64,000 nucleotides of DNA from Verrucomicrobiota bacterium (GTDB taxonomy: Bacteria > Verrucomicrobiota > Verrucomicrobiia > Chthoniobacterales > JAFAMB01), in contig JAFAZK010000030.1 in assembly GCA_019239825.1 (NCBI GenBank), positions 26,162-90,161 on the forward strand, written 5' to 3'. Each line of letters begins with the position of its first letter. Position 1 is the first letter of the stretch. Shown piece after piece: positions 28,088 to 36,670 of the stretch. The notes under the pieces were generated by a model. The model ran no database searches and had not been told where the DNA came from. It saw only the letters and a list, made by a program, of their open reading frames with translations. A program made the position numbers and the translations under genes.

Positions 28088-29440
28088 TCATCGGTTCAGC
28101 AACCTGGCAAATAAACGGAGCCGAGCGTAGATAACGGCATCGCGCACGGCGAGAGACAACGGTTCGCCCTTCTTTTCTACGAGCGGATTGGCCAGAACAA
28201 AAGTTACCGCAACCAGCACGGTCAACATCAAAAAGTAAAGACTGTACCGGTTCACATGAAATGGCCCCAACTGAAACTGGGCGTGCCCGACGGAATCCAG
28301 AAAAATCCCCCAGCAAATCGGCGCTAACCCTAAGCTCACAGAGGTAAACACGGTAAATAGAGCAAAGAAATGGTTTCTACCCATCAGAGGCATCGTGTCC
28401 ATGGCAATCCGCGTGTTAGCAATCCCAAACAAGCCACCAGCGACGCCTAGGATCAGGTAAATGAGCACTACCATCACCGCCGTCGTGTTTAACAGGCCGC
28501 TCGAGATCAGGAGCCAACAGATCACGGTCCAAAAATAACAAACCAAGGCTATCCGCAGCATCGGCTTCGTCCCGGTCCGGTCCATGAGACCAGCCACCAA
28601 CGGCACGGTAATCGCCGCTCCGACGAAAGCGAACATATTGCAGCCCAGAATCATACCGTCGCTGAACCCGCCGGCGTTTTGCAAAAAGCCGACGATGAAC
28701 GCCCCTAAGCCGCCGATCACCCAGTTGTAGACGACCGTAAAAATCAGCAGTTTCGTGAAAGGAGGATATTTCAGCATCGCGCCCCAGGGTACTGGTTGGC
28801 TCGAGGTCCTGACCTGATCACCAACTTCGACGTCGGGAACCAAGCGAATAAAAAACAAGCTCAACGTCGCCGCGCAGGCGCTAAGAAAAAACAGAAAGGA
28901 GAAATGCCCCGGTTTCCCACTGCTCCATAACACGACAGACGAAAGCGCCAGCGCCAACAGTCCACCTATTTGGACATAAGTTTGATCTTTTCGAAGGAAA
29001 TGCCCTCTTCGTTCCTCCGGAATTAAGGAGGTGAGCCAGGGCAACCACGCCCCAGTCGATATTCCGCGTAAGACATTGAAGATGAACAGGCCCATTAACA
29101 TCAGGCTAATTTTCGTAGAGTTGTCGAACGCGGTTACCAATGGCAACAGGGCAAAACTAAAGACGGTCAGTGTTCGCGAAAACCAGCCCAGCAGAACGAA
29201 CTGCTTATAACCGATCTTCGGGATGAAGTAAGCCGTAGGTAATTGTAGGACGGTCAACAAAGGCGCCAAGGCGGCCACTATGCCGATCGTCGTCGAACTC
29301 GCCCCGAGCGACTTGGCGTACAAGACCATCGGGGTGCCTAACGTGATCTGAAAATTCAGCTGGTTATACAGGCTGAATTGATGCGCGTAGGCAGAGTCCC
29401 TTTTGACCTCTGAGGAAACCGTTAGTGCACCTTCTCGCAT
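28088..29440 (-). CDS. MFS transporter
   Basis: The 450-residue protein has about twelve predicted helices and MFS features, including YSKSLGASSTTIGIVAAL-like entry (KSLGASSTTIGIVAAL), SLIPEERRGHFLRK between helices and AGLMDRTGTKP in the second half. The substrate is unknown. Its ATG lies inside the left arm of palindromic element C, so the first residues (MREGALTV) are encoded by the repeat; the true start is therefore somewhat uncertain. Confidence 0.85.
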   Translation of the reverse strand: MREGALTVSSEVKRDSAYAHQFSLYNQLNFQITLGTPMVLYAKSLGASSTTIGIVAALAPLLTVLQLPTAYFIPKIGYKQFVLLGWFSRTLTVFSFALLPLVTAFDNSTKISLMLMGLFIFNVLRGISTGAWLPWLTSLIPEERRGHFLRKDQTYVQIGGLLALALSSVVLWSSGKPGHFSFLFFLSACAATLSLFFIRLVPDVEVGDQVRTSSQPVPWGAMLKYPPFTKLLIFTVVYNWVIGGLGAFIVGFLQNAGGFSDGMILGCNMFAFVGAAITVPLVAGLMDRTGTKPMLRIALVCYFWTVICWLLISSGLLNTTAVMVVLIYLILGVAGGLFGIANTRIAMDTMPLMGRNHFFALFTVFTSVSLGLAPICWGIFLDSVGHAQFQLGPFHVNRYSLYFLMLTVLVAVTFVLANPLVEKKGEPLSLAVRDAVIYARLRLFARLLNR

Positions 29441-29699
29441 ATAATGATGACATCGCCGCGAGTCAGTTGGCTGTTTTTCAAGGCGCGAGCGACGAGCATA
29501 TCTAAATCCGATACGTAAGGAGCGAGCGACGCCGAAAAACAGCCAACTGGCCGCGGCCCGGAGGGTTGCGATGAAAATGGGCCGGCGGCCGCGTTGCTCG
29601 TCGGTTGCGTATCGATCCAGATATGCGCCCTCCTCGCGCCTTGCCGGCGGCCCATTTTGATCGCAACGATGTCACCACTATATGCGAGACGGTGCACTA
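29423..29699. repeat. Three-stem palindromic element, family C
   Basis: The outer arms at 29423-29455 and 29667-29699 (sharing GTGCAC, CTCGCATATA and GATGTCA/TGACATCG) enclose two hairpins. One pairs AGTTGGCTGTTTTTC (29465-29479) with 29534-29548. The other pairs a GTTGCGATGAAAATGGGCC region (from 29565) with 29643-29668. The element occupies the complete gap from the lysS stop (29703) to past the MFS start (29440). Confidence 0.8.
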
Positions 29700-29702
29700 C
29701 AC

Positions 29703-31154
29703 TCATTCTCGAGTTTTCGGTTTCAAATGCGGAAAAAGAATGACATCCCGAATCGACTCAGCGCCCGCCAAGAGCATTATAAGACGGTCGATCCCCAAGC
29801 CAAACCCGCCAGCCGGCGGCATCCCGTGCTCCAGCGCCAGCAAAAAGTCCTCGTCAATCTTTTGAGTCTCTTCGCCGGCCTGTTCAACCAATCTCTGTCG
29901 TTGTGTGATCGGATCATTCAATTCGGAATAGCCAGGTGAGAATTCTACCCCGTTGATGATCAGCTCATAGACGTCCACCAGACTGGGATCTGCGGGGTTT
30001 TGTTTCGCCAACGGTACCAATTCGGCCGGCAGATGGGTAACGAACAACGGATCAATCGTCTTTTCTTCGACCAATTTCTCGAAGACCTGCTGAGTGATTT
30101 CGAATTCAACCATCGCGGGCGAGATTTCAACGCCTAGCTCCTGACAACGGCTTCGTTTTTGGTCAACGGTTAGTTCGAACCACTGCGGTTCAATTTCTCG
30201 GATCAAATCATGGTAACGCGCCCGACGCCAAGGACGTTGCAGCCGGATAGTTCGCCGAATATTTCCTTCCGAATCCGTGTGATCGATGGTCAACCCGCCG
30301 GTTGTCACCTCGGCCAGACGACAGATCAGATCTTCTACAAGCTCCGCTATCAGCTCGAAGTCCGCATACGCCCAGTAAGCTTCCAGCATGGTGAACTCCG
30401 GGTTGTGCCGGCGCGAGATCCCCTCATTCCGGAAGTTTCGGTTCAACTCAAATACCTTGGGAAATCCGCCGACCAAAAGTCGTTTCAGATAGAGCTCCGG
30501 CGCGATCCGCAAGAAGAGATCAACTCCCAGCGCTTTATGATGAGTCTGAAACGGCTGAGCCGCGGCGCCGCCGGCTACCGTCTGCATCATCGGCGTTTCC
30601 ACCTCGATAAAGCCACGGTCATAAAAGAATTGCCGGATCTCACGAAGCACCCGGCTCCGGATCAAGAATGTCCGCCGCGATTCCGGATTTGCGATCAGGT
30701 CGAGATAACGTTGGCGATACCGGATCTCGACATCGGTAACTCCATGCCATTTGTCGGGCAACGGCCGGAGCGTCTTAGATAAGAGTCGAAACGACTCGGC
30801 GCGAACAGTCGGTTCACCGGTTTTCGTCACAAATGTTTCTCCGGTAACACCTAAAAAATCCCCGATATCCACCAGCCCGAACAGCTCGGCCTGTTCAGGG
30901 GGTAGCTCTTTGAGGTTCAAATACACCTGCATGCGGCCGGTCAGATCGCTCAGGTCTACGAACTGGCTCTTACCCATGTTCCGATGAGCCGTGATCCGGC
31001 CGGCCAGTGCCACTTTTCTCCCCTCGACGAATCCTTGCCGGATCTCTTCGACGGTTCCGGAGACATCAAACCGTCCCCCAAACGGTGACCAATTCTTTTC
31101 GATCAACTGTTGCAGTTTTTGGCGACGTACCGCCAAAAGCTCGTTCTCTTCCAT
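29703..31154 (-). CDS. lysS: Lysyl-tRNA synthetase, class II
   Basis: The 483-residue enzyme charges tRNA-Lys. An OB-fold anticodon-binding domain (about residues 50-140) is followed by the class II catalytic core, with motif 2 RNFRNEGISRRHNPEFTMLE and motif 3 GFGLGIDRLIMLL near the C-terminus. The ATG at 31154 (MEENELLAVRR) gives a usual LysS start; an ATG 36 bases upstream is unlikely. Confidence 0.96.
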   Translation of the reverse strand: MEENELLAVRRQKLQQLIEKNWSPFGGRFDVSGTVEEIRQGFVEGRKVALAGRITAHRNMGKSQFVDLSDLTGRMQVYLNLKELPPEQAELFGLVDIGDFLGVTGETFVTKTGEPTVRAESFRLLSKTLRPLPDKWHGVTDVEIRYRQRYLDLIANPESRRTFLIRSRVLREIRQFFYDRGFIEVETPMMQTVAGGAAAQPFQTHHKALGVDLFLRIAPELYLKRLLVGGFPKVFELNRNFRNEGISRRHNPEFTMLEAYWAYADFELIAELVEDLICRLAEVTTGGLTIDHTDSEGNIRRTIRLQRPWRRARYHDLIREIEPQWFELTVDQKRSRCQELGVEISPAMVEFEITQQVFEKLVEEKTIDPLFVTHLPAELVPLAKQNPADPSLVDVYELIINGVEFSPGYSELNDPITQRQRLVEQAGEETQKIDEDFLLALEHGMPPAGGFGLGIDRLIMLLAGAESIRDVILFPHLKPKTRE

Positions 31155-31198
31155 CGCGCTTGACTTAAACCGCAATTGCGAACCGGACAACTCGGATT

Positions 31199-31303
31199 GG
31201 TGATTGGTGGACGGTGCCCTAGGCGCCTGGGGTCATTGTCCCGAAGGGACAAAGCCTGACAGCACCATGCGGGACGTCCTACCGCCCAACCCCACCAATC
31301 ACC
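31199..31303. ncRNA. Structured intergenic element between ilvB and lysS
   Basis: GGTGATTGGTGG at 31199-31210 pairs with CCACCAATCACC at 31292-31303, a 12 bp perfect outer stem. Inside, GGTGC (31213-31217) pairs with GCACC (31262-31266). Inside that, TTGTCCC (31236-31242) pairs with GGGACAA (31246-31252) over a GAA loop. The nested, bulged rod suits an RNA leader or small RNA on the minus strand before lysS, but a DNA repeat or terminator is equally possible. No known RNA family was recognised. Confidence 0.35.
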
Positions 31304-31318
31304 TCGGAAATTCGAAGG

Positions 31319-33121
31319 CTATCCTTCGAATTTCCCGTGGCGCTCGTCGATGATGATGTCGCGATAGGTCTTACCGGCGGGAATCATTGGGAGCACGTGC
31401 TCAGTGTAAGGCACCATGATATCGAGTACGTAACACTCCTTCGAATCCAGCATCCGTTGCAACGCCGCCCCCAGGTCTTTCTTATGTAGAACACGCTCGC
31501 AGGTCACTCCGAAGCCAGTGCATAGCTGGACATAATCCGGATAAATCCGGTCCCGATCACGAGGGTCACCCAAGAAAGTATGTCCACGGTTACTATTGTA
31601 GAACCGGTCCTCCCATTGCACCACCATCCCTAGGTGCTGGTTATTTAGAATGATGACTTTCGCAGCGATCCCTTCGATGTGAGCGCACGCTAACTCCTGC
31701 ACATTCATCAGGAACGAGCCGTCACCATCGATATCGATCACTTGCCGGTCCGGATGGGCCACCTTGGCACCTAACGCGGCCGGGAACCCGAAACCCATCG
31801 CTCCCAACCCTGCCGAAGTCAGAAACTGTCGCGCCTCTTTGAAGTCATAGTATTGACCGGCCCACATCTGATGCTGGCCCACGCCAGTGGTAATGATGGC
31901 ATCACCCTTGGTCATGTCATTCAGCAGTCGCACCACGTACTGAGGCTGGATCAGGTCTTCTGTGTCCTGGAAATCGAGCGGGTAACGTTCTTTCCACTGT
32001 TGGACTTGGTTATACCATTTCTCATGCAACGTGAACTTGCTCGAGTGCCGCTCATAACCGCCATCGGCCAACAACCGGTTGAGCTCGGTTAATGCATATT
32101 TGATATCGCTGTGGATCGGCAACCGAACGACTTTGTTTTTGTTGAGCTCCGAAAAGTCGATATCGATATGCACGATCGTTCCGTGCTCAGCGAATTTCTC
32201 GACCTTCCCGGTGACGCGGTCATCGAACCGCACTCCCAAAGCCAACAAGAGATCCGATTCGTTGACGGCGCAGTTGGCATACACAGTCCCGTGCATCCCC
32301 AACCATTTCAGCGATAACGGATGATCCTCAGGAAACCCACCAATCCCCATTAACGTGGTCGCCACCGGAATCTGTGTACGTTCGGAGAATTCCAGGAGCT
32401 CGGCAGCGGCGTTCGAAGAGATAATGCCGCCCCCGGCATAAATCATGGGGCGATGCGCCGACTTAATCAGGCCAATCACTTCATTTAAAGCCACCGGATC
32501 CGCGTGCGGAGGCAGGTCATACCCGCGTAGCGTCAAATCAGCCGGAAAAATGGGTTGGGCAGTCTGGTTCTGAATATTCTTCGGAATATCGATCACCACC
32601 GGCCCAGGGCGGCCGGTTTGCGCGATGTAGAAAGCTTCTTTTACCACTCTGGGGATCTCATGGATATCCATCACCAGGTAGCTGTGTTTCACCACCGGCA
32701 ACGTCATTCCGAAAAAGTCCGTCTCCTGAAAGGCACCGCGGCCGATCATTTCCTGGGGAACTTGCCCGGTGATCGCGACCAACGGGATCGAATCCATATA
32801 GGCATCCGCGATACCGGTCACGAGATTGGTCGCTCCCGGACCAGATGTTGCCATGCAGACTCCGGGTTTTCCGGTTGCCCTGCCATAACCGCCGGCAGCA
32901 AAAACCCCGCCTTGTTCATGCCGGGGAAGAATCGTGCGAATGCTTTTCGACCGGGTCAATGCCTGATGAATCGGCATACTGGCTCCGCCCGGATAAGCGA
33001 AAATTACATCTACACCCTCACGCTCCAGGCTGGCGACGAGGATCTCGGCGCCGTTCATCGTTTCGCCCCGCTCGGGGCCAGGATGCAATTTGGCCGTCTT
33101 GGATGTAGCAGTGGTTTTCAT
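31319..33121 (-). CDS. ilvB: Acetolactate synthase, large subunit
   Basis: The 600-residue thiamine-diphosphate enzyme condenses pyruvate (or pyruvate and 2-oxobutyrate) in branched-chain amino-acid synthesis. It shows [16 protein letters not shown] with the catalytic Glu region ([19 protein letters not shown]), FAD-binding middle domain, and the ThDP motif [27 protein letters not shown]. The ATG at 33121 was chosen over 33235; MNGAEILV at 33058 is another possible start. No regulatory ilvN or ilvC is adjacent in this window. Confidence 0.95.
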   Translation of the reverse strand: MKTTATSKTAKLHPGPERGETMNGAEILVASLEREGVDVIFAYPGGASMPIHQALTRSKSIRTILPRHEQGGVFAAGGYGRATGKPGVCMATSGPGATNLVTGIADAYMDSIPLVAITGQVPQEMIGRGAFQETDFFGMTLPVVKHSYLVMDIHEIPRVVKEAFYIAQTGRPGPVVIDIPKNIQNQTAQPIFPADLTLRGYDLPPHADPVALNEVIGLIKSAHRPMIYAGGGIISSNAAAELLEFSERTQIPVATTLMGIGGFPEDHPLSLKWLGMHGTVYANCAVNESDLLLALGVRFDDRVTGKVEKFAEHGTIVHIDIDFSELNKNKVVRLPIHSDIKYALTELNRLLADGGYERHSSKFTLHEKWYNQVQQWKERYPLDFQDTEDLIQPQYVVRLLNDMTKGDAIITTGVGQHQMWAGQYYDFKEARQFLTSAGLGAMGFGFPAALGAKVAHPDRQVIDIDGDGSFLMNVQELACAHIEGIAAKVIILNNQHLGMVVQWEDRFYNSNRGHTFLGDPRDRDRIYPDYVQLCTGFGVTCERVLHKKDLGAALQRMLDSKECYVLDIMVPYTEHVLPMIPAGKTYRDIIIDERHGKFEG

Positions 33122-33187
33122 AAAAAAATAGCCCGAGACTATAGGGGCGACGCGGGGCCGTGACAAGCACGTATCGGCGCACAGGCT

Positions 33188-33403
33188 TTTGGTGGGGCGA
33201 GGCTCCCAAACGACCTTGAGGTAAGGCCGGAGCACCCGATGCCATCTTGCCCAGTGACGTCCATAGGCCTAAACACGCGCCGAGCCGCGGCAGAGCGCTA
33301 AGTCACGGCTCGGCGCGTTTTCAAGCGTAGCAGTGTCTTATCAACAGGATCATCGGTCACTCCGGTTCAATCATAGGGCCGTTCGGGAGCTCGCCCCACC
33401 AAA
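33188..33403. repeat. Palindromic element, family A, copy 3
   Basis: The left arm (33188-33212) contains TGGTGGGGCGAGGCTCCC. The right arm (33380-33403) is its reverse with one base lost (GGGAGCTCGCCCC). An inner pair, CGCGCCGAGCCG near 33276 and CGGCTCGGCGCG at 33306-33317, forms a second stem. At 216 bp it is shorter than copies 1 and 2. It occupies most of the divergent ilvB-SOD gap, so both promoters must lie in or next to it. Confidence 0.82.
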
Positions 33404-33468
33404 GACCACTCGCCTCCTCTCCCCTTCCCCCTTTCGCCTCATTCGCCCCTTAGCTATGCTACTACCAT

Positions 33469-34185
33469 ATGATGACCCGTCGCGATGCAATTAAGACTGT
33501 CGCCCTCACTGCGGGCGCACTCACGCTGGCTCCCTCGTTACTCCGAGGAGAAAATGAGGAGAAACTGACCTACCCTTATAAACTTCCGGACCTCGGGTAT
33601 TCGTACGACGCCCTCGAACCGCACATCGATACGCTCACGATGCAGATTCACCACGACAAACACCACAACGCGTATGTCGAAAACCTCAACAAAGCCTTGG
33701 TGGAAGCCGATCCTAAATTCCAAAAAATGACTCTGGAAGAGTTACTTACCGAACTGGATCAACTTCCGGAGAAAATTCGCACCCCAGTTCGGAACAATGC
33801 CGGCGGTCATTACAACCATTCGCTCTTTTGGTTGATGTTGAAAAAGAACGAAGGAGGCAAGCCCAACGGCGAGTTAGCGACTGCCATCGATAAGAAGTTC
33901 ACCAGCTACGACGAATTCCAAAAGAAGCTCTCGGAAGCAGCTACCAAGGTTTTCGGCAGCGGTTGGGGTTGGCTGGTCTTGAACGGAAAAGAGCTAGAGA
34001 TCACTTCTACCCCAAACCAGGACAGCCCGATATCAAAGCATCAGGTACCGTTACTCGGGATCGACGTTTGGGAGCATTCCTACTACCTGAAACATCAAAA
34101 CCGGCGTCCTCAATACATCGAAGCATTCTGGAGCGTGGTGAATTGGGATTACGTCGGCGAACGCTACAAGAAAGCGATGGCCTAA
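33469..34185 (+). CDS. Fe/Mn superoxide dismutase with Tat signal
   Basis: The 238-residue protein has a twin-arginine leader ([19 protein letters not shown]), followed by a full Fe/Mn-SOD. The metal ligands are H61 (QIHHDKHH), H117 ([10 protein letters not shown]), D199 and H203 ([12 protein letters not shown]). It should detoxify superoxide in the periplasm after folding and metal loading in the cytoplasm. Cytosolic homologues lack the leader. Fe versus Mn use cannot be settled. Either of two consecutive ATGs can start it. Confidence 0.92.
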   Translation: MMTRRDAIKTVALTAGALTLAPSLLRGENEEKLTYPYKLPDLGYSYDALEPHIDTLTMQIHHDKHHNAYVENLNKALVEADPKFQKMTLEELLTELDQLPEKIRTPVRNNAGGHYNHSLFWLMLKKNEGGKPNGELATAIDKKFTSYDEFQKKLSEAATKVFGSGWGWLVLNGKELEITSTPNQDSPISKHQVPLLGIDVWEHSYYLKHQNRRPQYIEAFWSVVNWDYVGERYKKAMA

Positions 34186-34224
34186 GGCAGGAGCCAGGAG
34201 TCGGAATCCAGGAGCCAGGAGGCG

Positions 34225-34241
34225 CCACGCTATTCGCGTGG
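34225..34241. terminator. Hairpin between convergent SOD and helicase genes
   Basis: CCACGC (34225-34230) pairs with GCGTGG (34236-34241) over TATTC, extended by flanking partial pairing. It follows the word string CAGGAGCCAGGAG, AATCCAGGAGCCAGGAGG at about 34188-34222. A bidirectional terminator role is plausible. Confidence 0.35.
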
Positions 34242-34360
34242 TGCTGCCGGACGTCCGCAGGCACAACACCGCGAGTGATACAACCTATACGTTAACGGCA
34301 GGCAAACGTCTGTCGATTTACATCGTGCCTTCGACCAGGGGCTCGCGAGACGATTCATTA

Positions 34361-36358
34361 TCACCCTAACAGTTCGCGCATCTTGGCGAAATGCGTCCGC
34401 GCGGTACCTTCGCTGGCCGGCTGGTTCGCAATGACGTGATAACTCACAACGTCCACGCACTCCGGATCCAGATCTTTTAGAAAAATGCTTGGATGACAAG
34501 GACTTGCGCTTCCGTATTTCATTCGGCTGGCGCAATGAGTAATGGTCAGGGATTCCATCGCTCGAGTAATGCCGACGTAGAATAGACGCCGTTCTTCATC
34601 GAGTTGCCCATCTAGCTTCGATCGATCATGCGGTAGGATTCCTTCTTCGATTCCGACCAGAAACACATGCGGGAACTCCAAACCTTTGGCGGCATGGAAG
34701 GTGATTAAGGTTACCCCATCCGAATCGTTCTCAGATTTTTCTTCGCGATCTTGGTCTAAGGTTACTTCGGCTAAGAAACCAGTTAAGCCTTCGGTGGATC
34801 GGAGTTGGAAATCGCCGAGGGTCCGAACTAACTCGCGGACGTTTTCTTCCCGGTTGAGGGCTTCTTCCTGCGTTTTGCAGCTCCGTCGCAGTTCGCCAGT
34901 GTAGTCGATTTCGACTAATAGTTTTTCTACGATACCGCTGAGGTTAGCCAATGGCTGTAGTAGCTCGGTTTCATAGCGGTCCAATAGTTCGCTGAATTTT
35001 TCTACTGCTGCTCGGGTCCGGGAGCTAAGCAGTTCTCGAAAAGCCGGTGATCGCAAGGTCTCGAAAACGCTGGTTTTATGCTGATTACTCTCGGCCACAG
35101 CTAGCTCGATCGTCGAGCTACCGATTCCGCGAGCCGGCGTATTTATGATACGTAACAGGTTGAGATCGTCGCTGGGGTTAGTTAGACAAGCAAGATAAGC
35201 CAGGATATCTTTTATCTCGCGCCGCTCGAAAAAACTGCGTCCGCCGATGATCCGATAAGGGATGCGTAACCGGCGCAGGCTTTCTTCGAGTAAACGAGAC
35301 TGAGAATTCATCCGGAAGATGATGGCAAACCGGCTCCAGTTGAGGCCGCTGATCAGTTGCCGTTTCTGAATCTCCGAGACGACGTAACCGGTTTCTTCAT
35401 GATCGTCAGGAACTTGCATCACGGTTACTTTTTCACCGCCTCCGTTCTGGCTCCACAGCGACTTGGGACGGCGCCGCGGGTTGTGCCGGATAACGCTATT
35501 GGCTGCGCCTAGAATAGAAGCCGTACTCCGATAGTTCTGCTCTAGCTTAACGATCTCCGGGTTGGGGAAATGATGTTCAAACTCGAGAATGTTGGCTACC
35601 TCGGCGCCACGCCAACCATAGATACTTTGGTCATCATCGCCGACCACACAGACGTTGTGATGGTTGCCACCTAGGTAACGAACCAGTTCCAGTTGTAGCC
35701 CGTTCGTGTCCTGGAATTCATCCACCATGATGTAACGGAAACGGGTTTGCCATTTTTCGGCGACATCCGGATGATTTTCAAACAGGTTGACGGTTAAGAT
35801 TAAGAGATCATCGAAATCAACGGCATTGGCCGTTTTTAATTCTTCCTGATAGCGATGGAACACCGCTGCCGGCAAACTGGATTCACCCTCCGGTTCCTTG
35901 ATCTTCCACTGTGCGTTCTTAGCCCGGCTGATTAGATTCTTGGCCTGATTCGGATCTAACTTCTCGTTCTTAGCCGAAATCCGGGCGATGATCTTTCTGA
36001 TCAACCCGAGTTGGTCGCCTTCATCGTAGATCGCGAAATTAGATTTGTAGCCGAGGCGGTCGATATCTTGGCGGAGGATCCGGACGCACAACGAATGGAA
36101 CGTACAAATAGTTATTTTCTTCGCCTCGGCCTTTTCTACTAACTGAGCGACTCGAGCTCGCATCTCATTAGCAGCTTTGTTAGTGAAGGTAACGGCTAAG
36201 ATATTCTCCGGCTTAGCTCCATTGTGGAGTAAGTAGGCGATCCGCATGGTGATCACCCGAGTCTTCCCGGTACCGGCGCCAGCCAATACCAGCAACGGTC
36301 CTTCCGTGCATTTCACGGCAGCTTGTTGCTCGGGATTAAGATCGAAAAAGCGGGCCAT
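34361..36358 (-). CDS. UvrD/PcrA/Rep-type DNA helicase
   Basis: The 665-residue SF1A 3'-5' helicase has motif I LAGAGTGKTRVI, Ia VTFTNKAANEM, II VDEFQDTN, III VVGDDDQSIYGWRGA, IV NYRS, V TFHAAKGLEF and VI LFYVGITRAM. It unwinds DNA in excision repair and fork restart. At 665 residues and with no long C-terminal tail, it is nearer to Rep/PcrA size than to E. coli UvrD, so the exact subtype is left open. Confidence 0.93.
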   Translation of the reverse strand: MARFFDLNPEQQAAVKCTEGPLLVLAGAGTGKTRVITMRIAYLLHNGAKPENILAVTFTNKAANEMRARVAQLVEKAEAKKITICTFHSLCVRILRQDIDRLGYKSNFAIYDEGDQLGLIRKIIARISAKNEKLDPNQAKNLISRAKNAQWKIKEPEGESSLPAAVFHRYQEELKTANAVDFDDLLILTVNLFENHPDVAEKWQTRFRYIMVDEFQDTNGLQLELVRYLGGNHHNVCVVGDDDQSIYGWRGAEVANILEFEHHFPNPEIVKLEQNYRSTASILGAANSVIRHNPRRRPKSLWSQNGGGEKVTVMQVPDDHEETGYVVSEIQKRQLISGLNWSRFAIIFRMNSQSRLLEESLRRLRIPYRIIGGRSFFERREIKDILAYLACLTNPSDDLNLLRIINTPARGIGSSTIELAVAESNQHKTSVFETLRSPAFRELLSSRTRAAVEKFSELLDRYETELLQPLANLSGIVEKLLVEIDYTGELRRSCKTQEEALNREENVRELVRTLGDFQLRSTEGLTGFLAEVTLDQDREEKSENDSDGVTLITFHAAKGLEFPHVFLVGIEEGILPHDRSKLDGQLDEERRLFYVGITRAMESLTITHCASRMKYGSASPCHPSIFLKDLDPECVDVVSYHVIANQPASEGTARTHFAKMRELLG

Positions 36359-36670
36359 GCGTCACCCAAAAGAGGAACCGCGAATAAACGCGATGAGGGA
36401 CGCAACGCAACGGTTGGTAACATCGAAATTTTCAATCCGGACCGCGAATGGACACGAAGAAAGGAACCTCAACCGCGAATGGACGCGAATGAACGCGAAT
36501 AGATCGGAGGGGCGTCGCGTCTCTCCACGCGCCATACCTGGAACCGGTTTATAGCGTCGACACCAGCTTTCGGCTGCGAACACGGAATGCGACCCCCCCC
36601 GAACTGGGCTACGCCACACGATCACCAGAAATCTGTGTAATCTGCGGATCTTTTACTTCTGTAATCCGTG
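36359..36670. repeat. Gap of word repeats between helicase and lon
   Basis: The 312 bases hold direct copies of CCGCGAATGGACGCGAATG-type words (starting near 36376, 36441 and 36471), then near 36628-36700 the words ATCTGTGTAATCTGCGGATC and CTGTAATCCGTGTCAATCCG, which extend to the end of lon. A C8 run lies at 36593-36600. No gene is visible. Confidence 0.65.

Noticed and set aside
29422..29706. 94-codon open frame between lysS and the MFS gene
   Set aside because: It lies entirely within palindromic element C and shows no protein-like composition.
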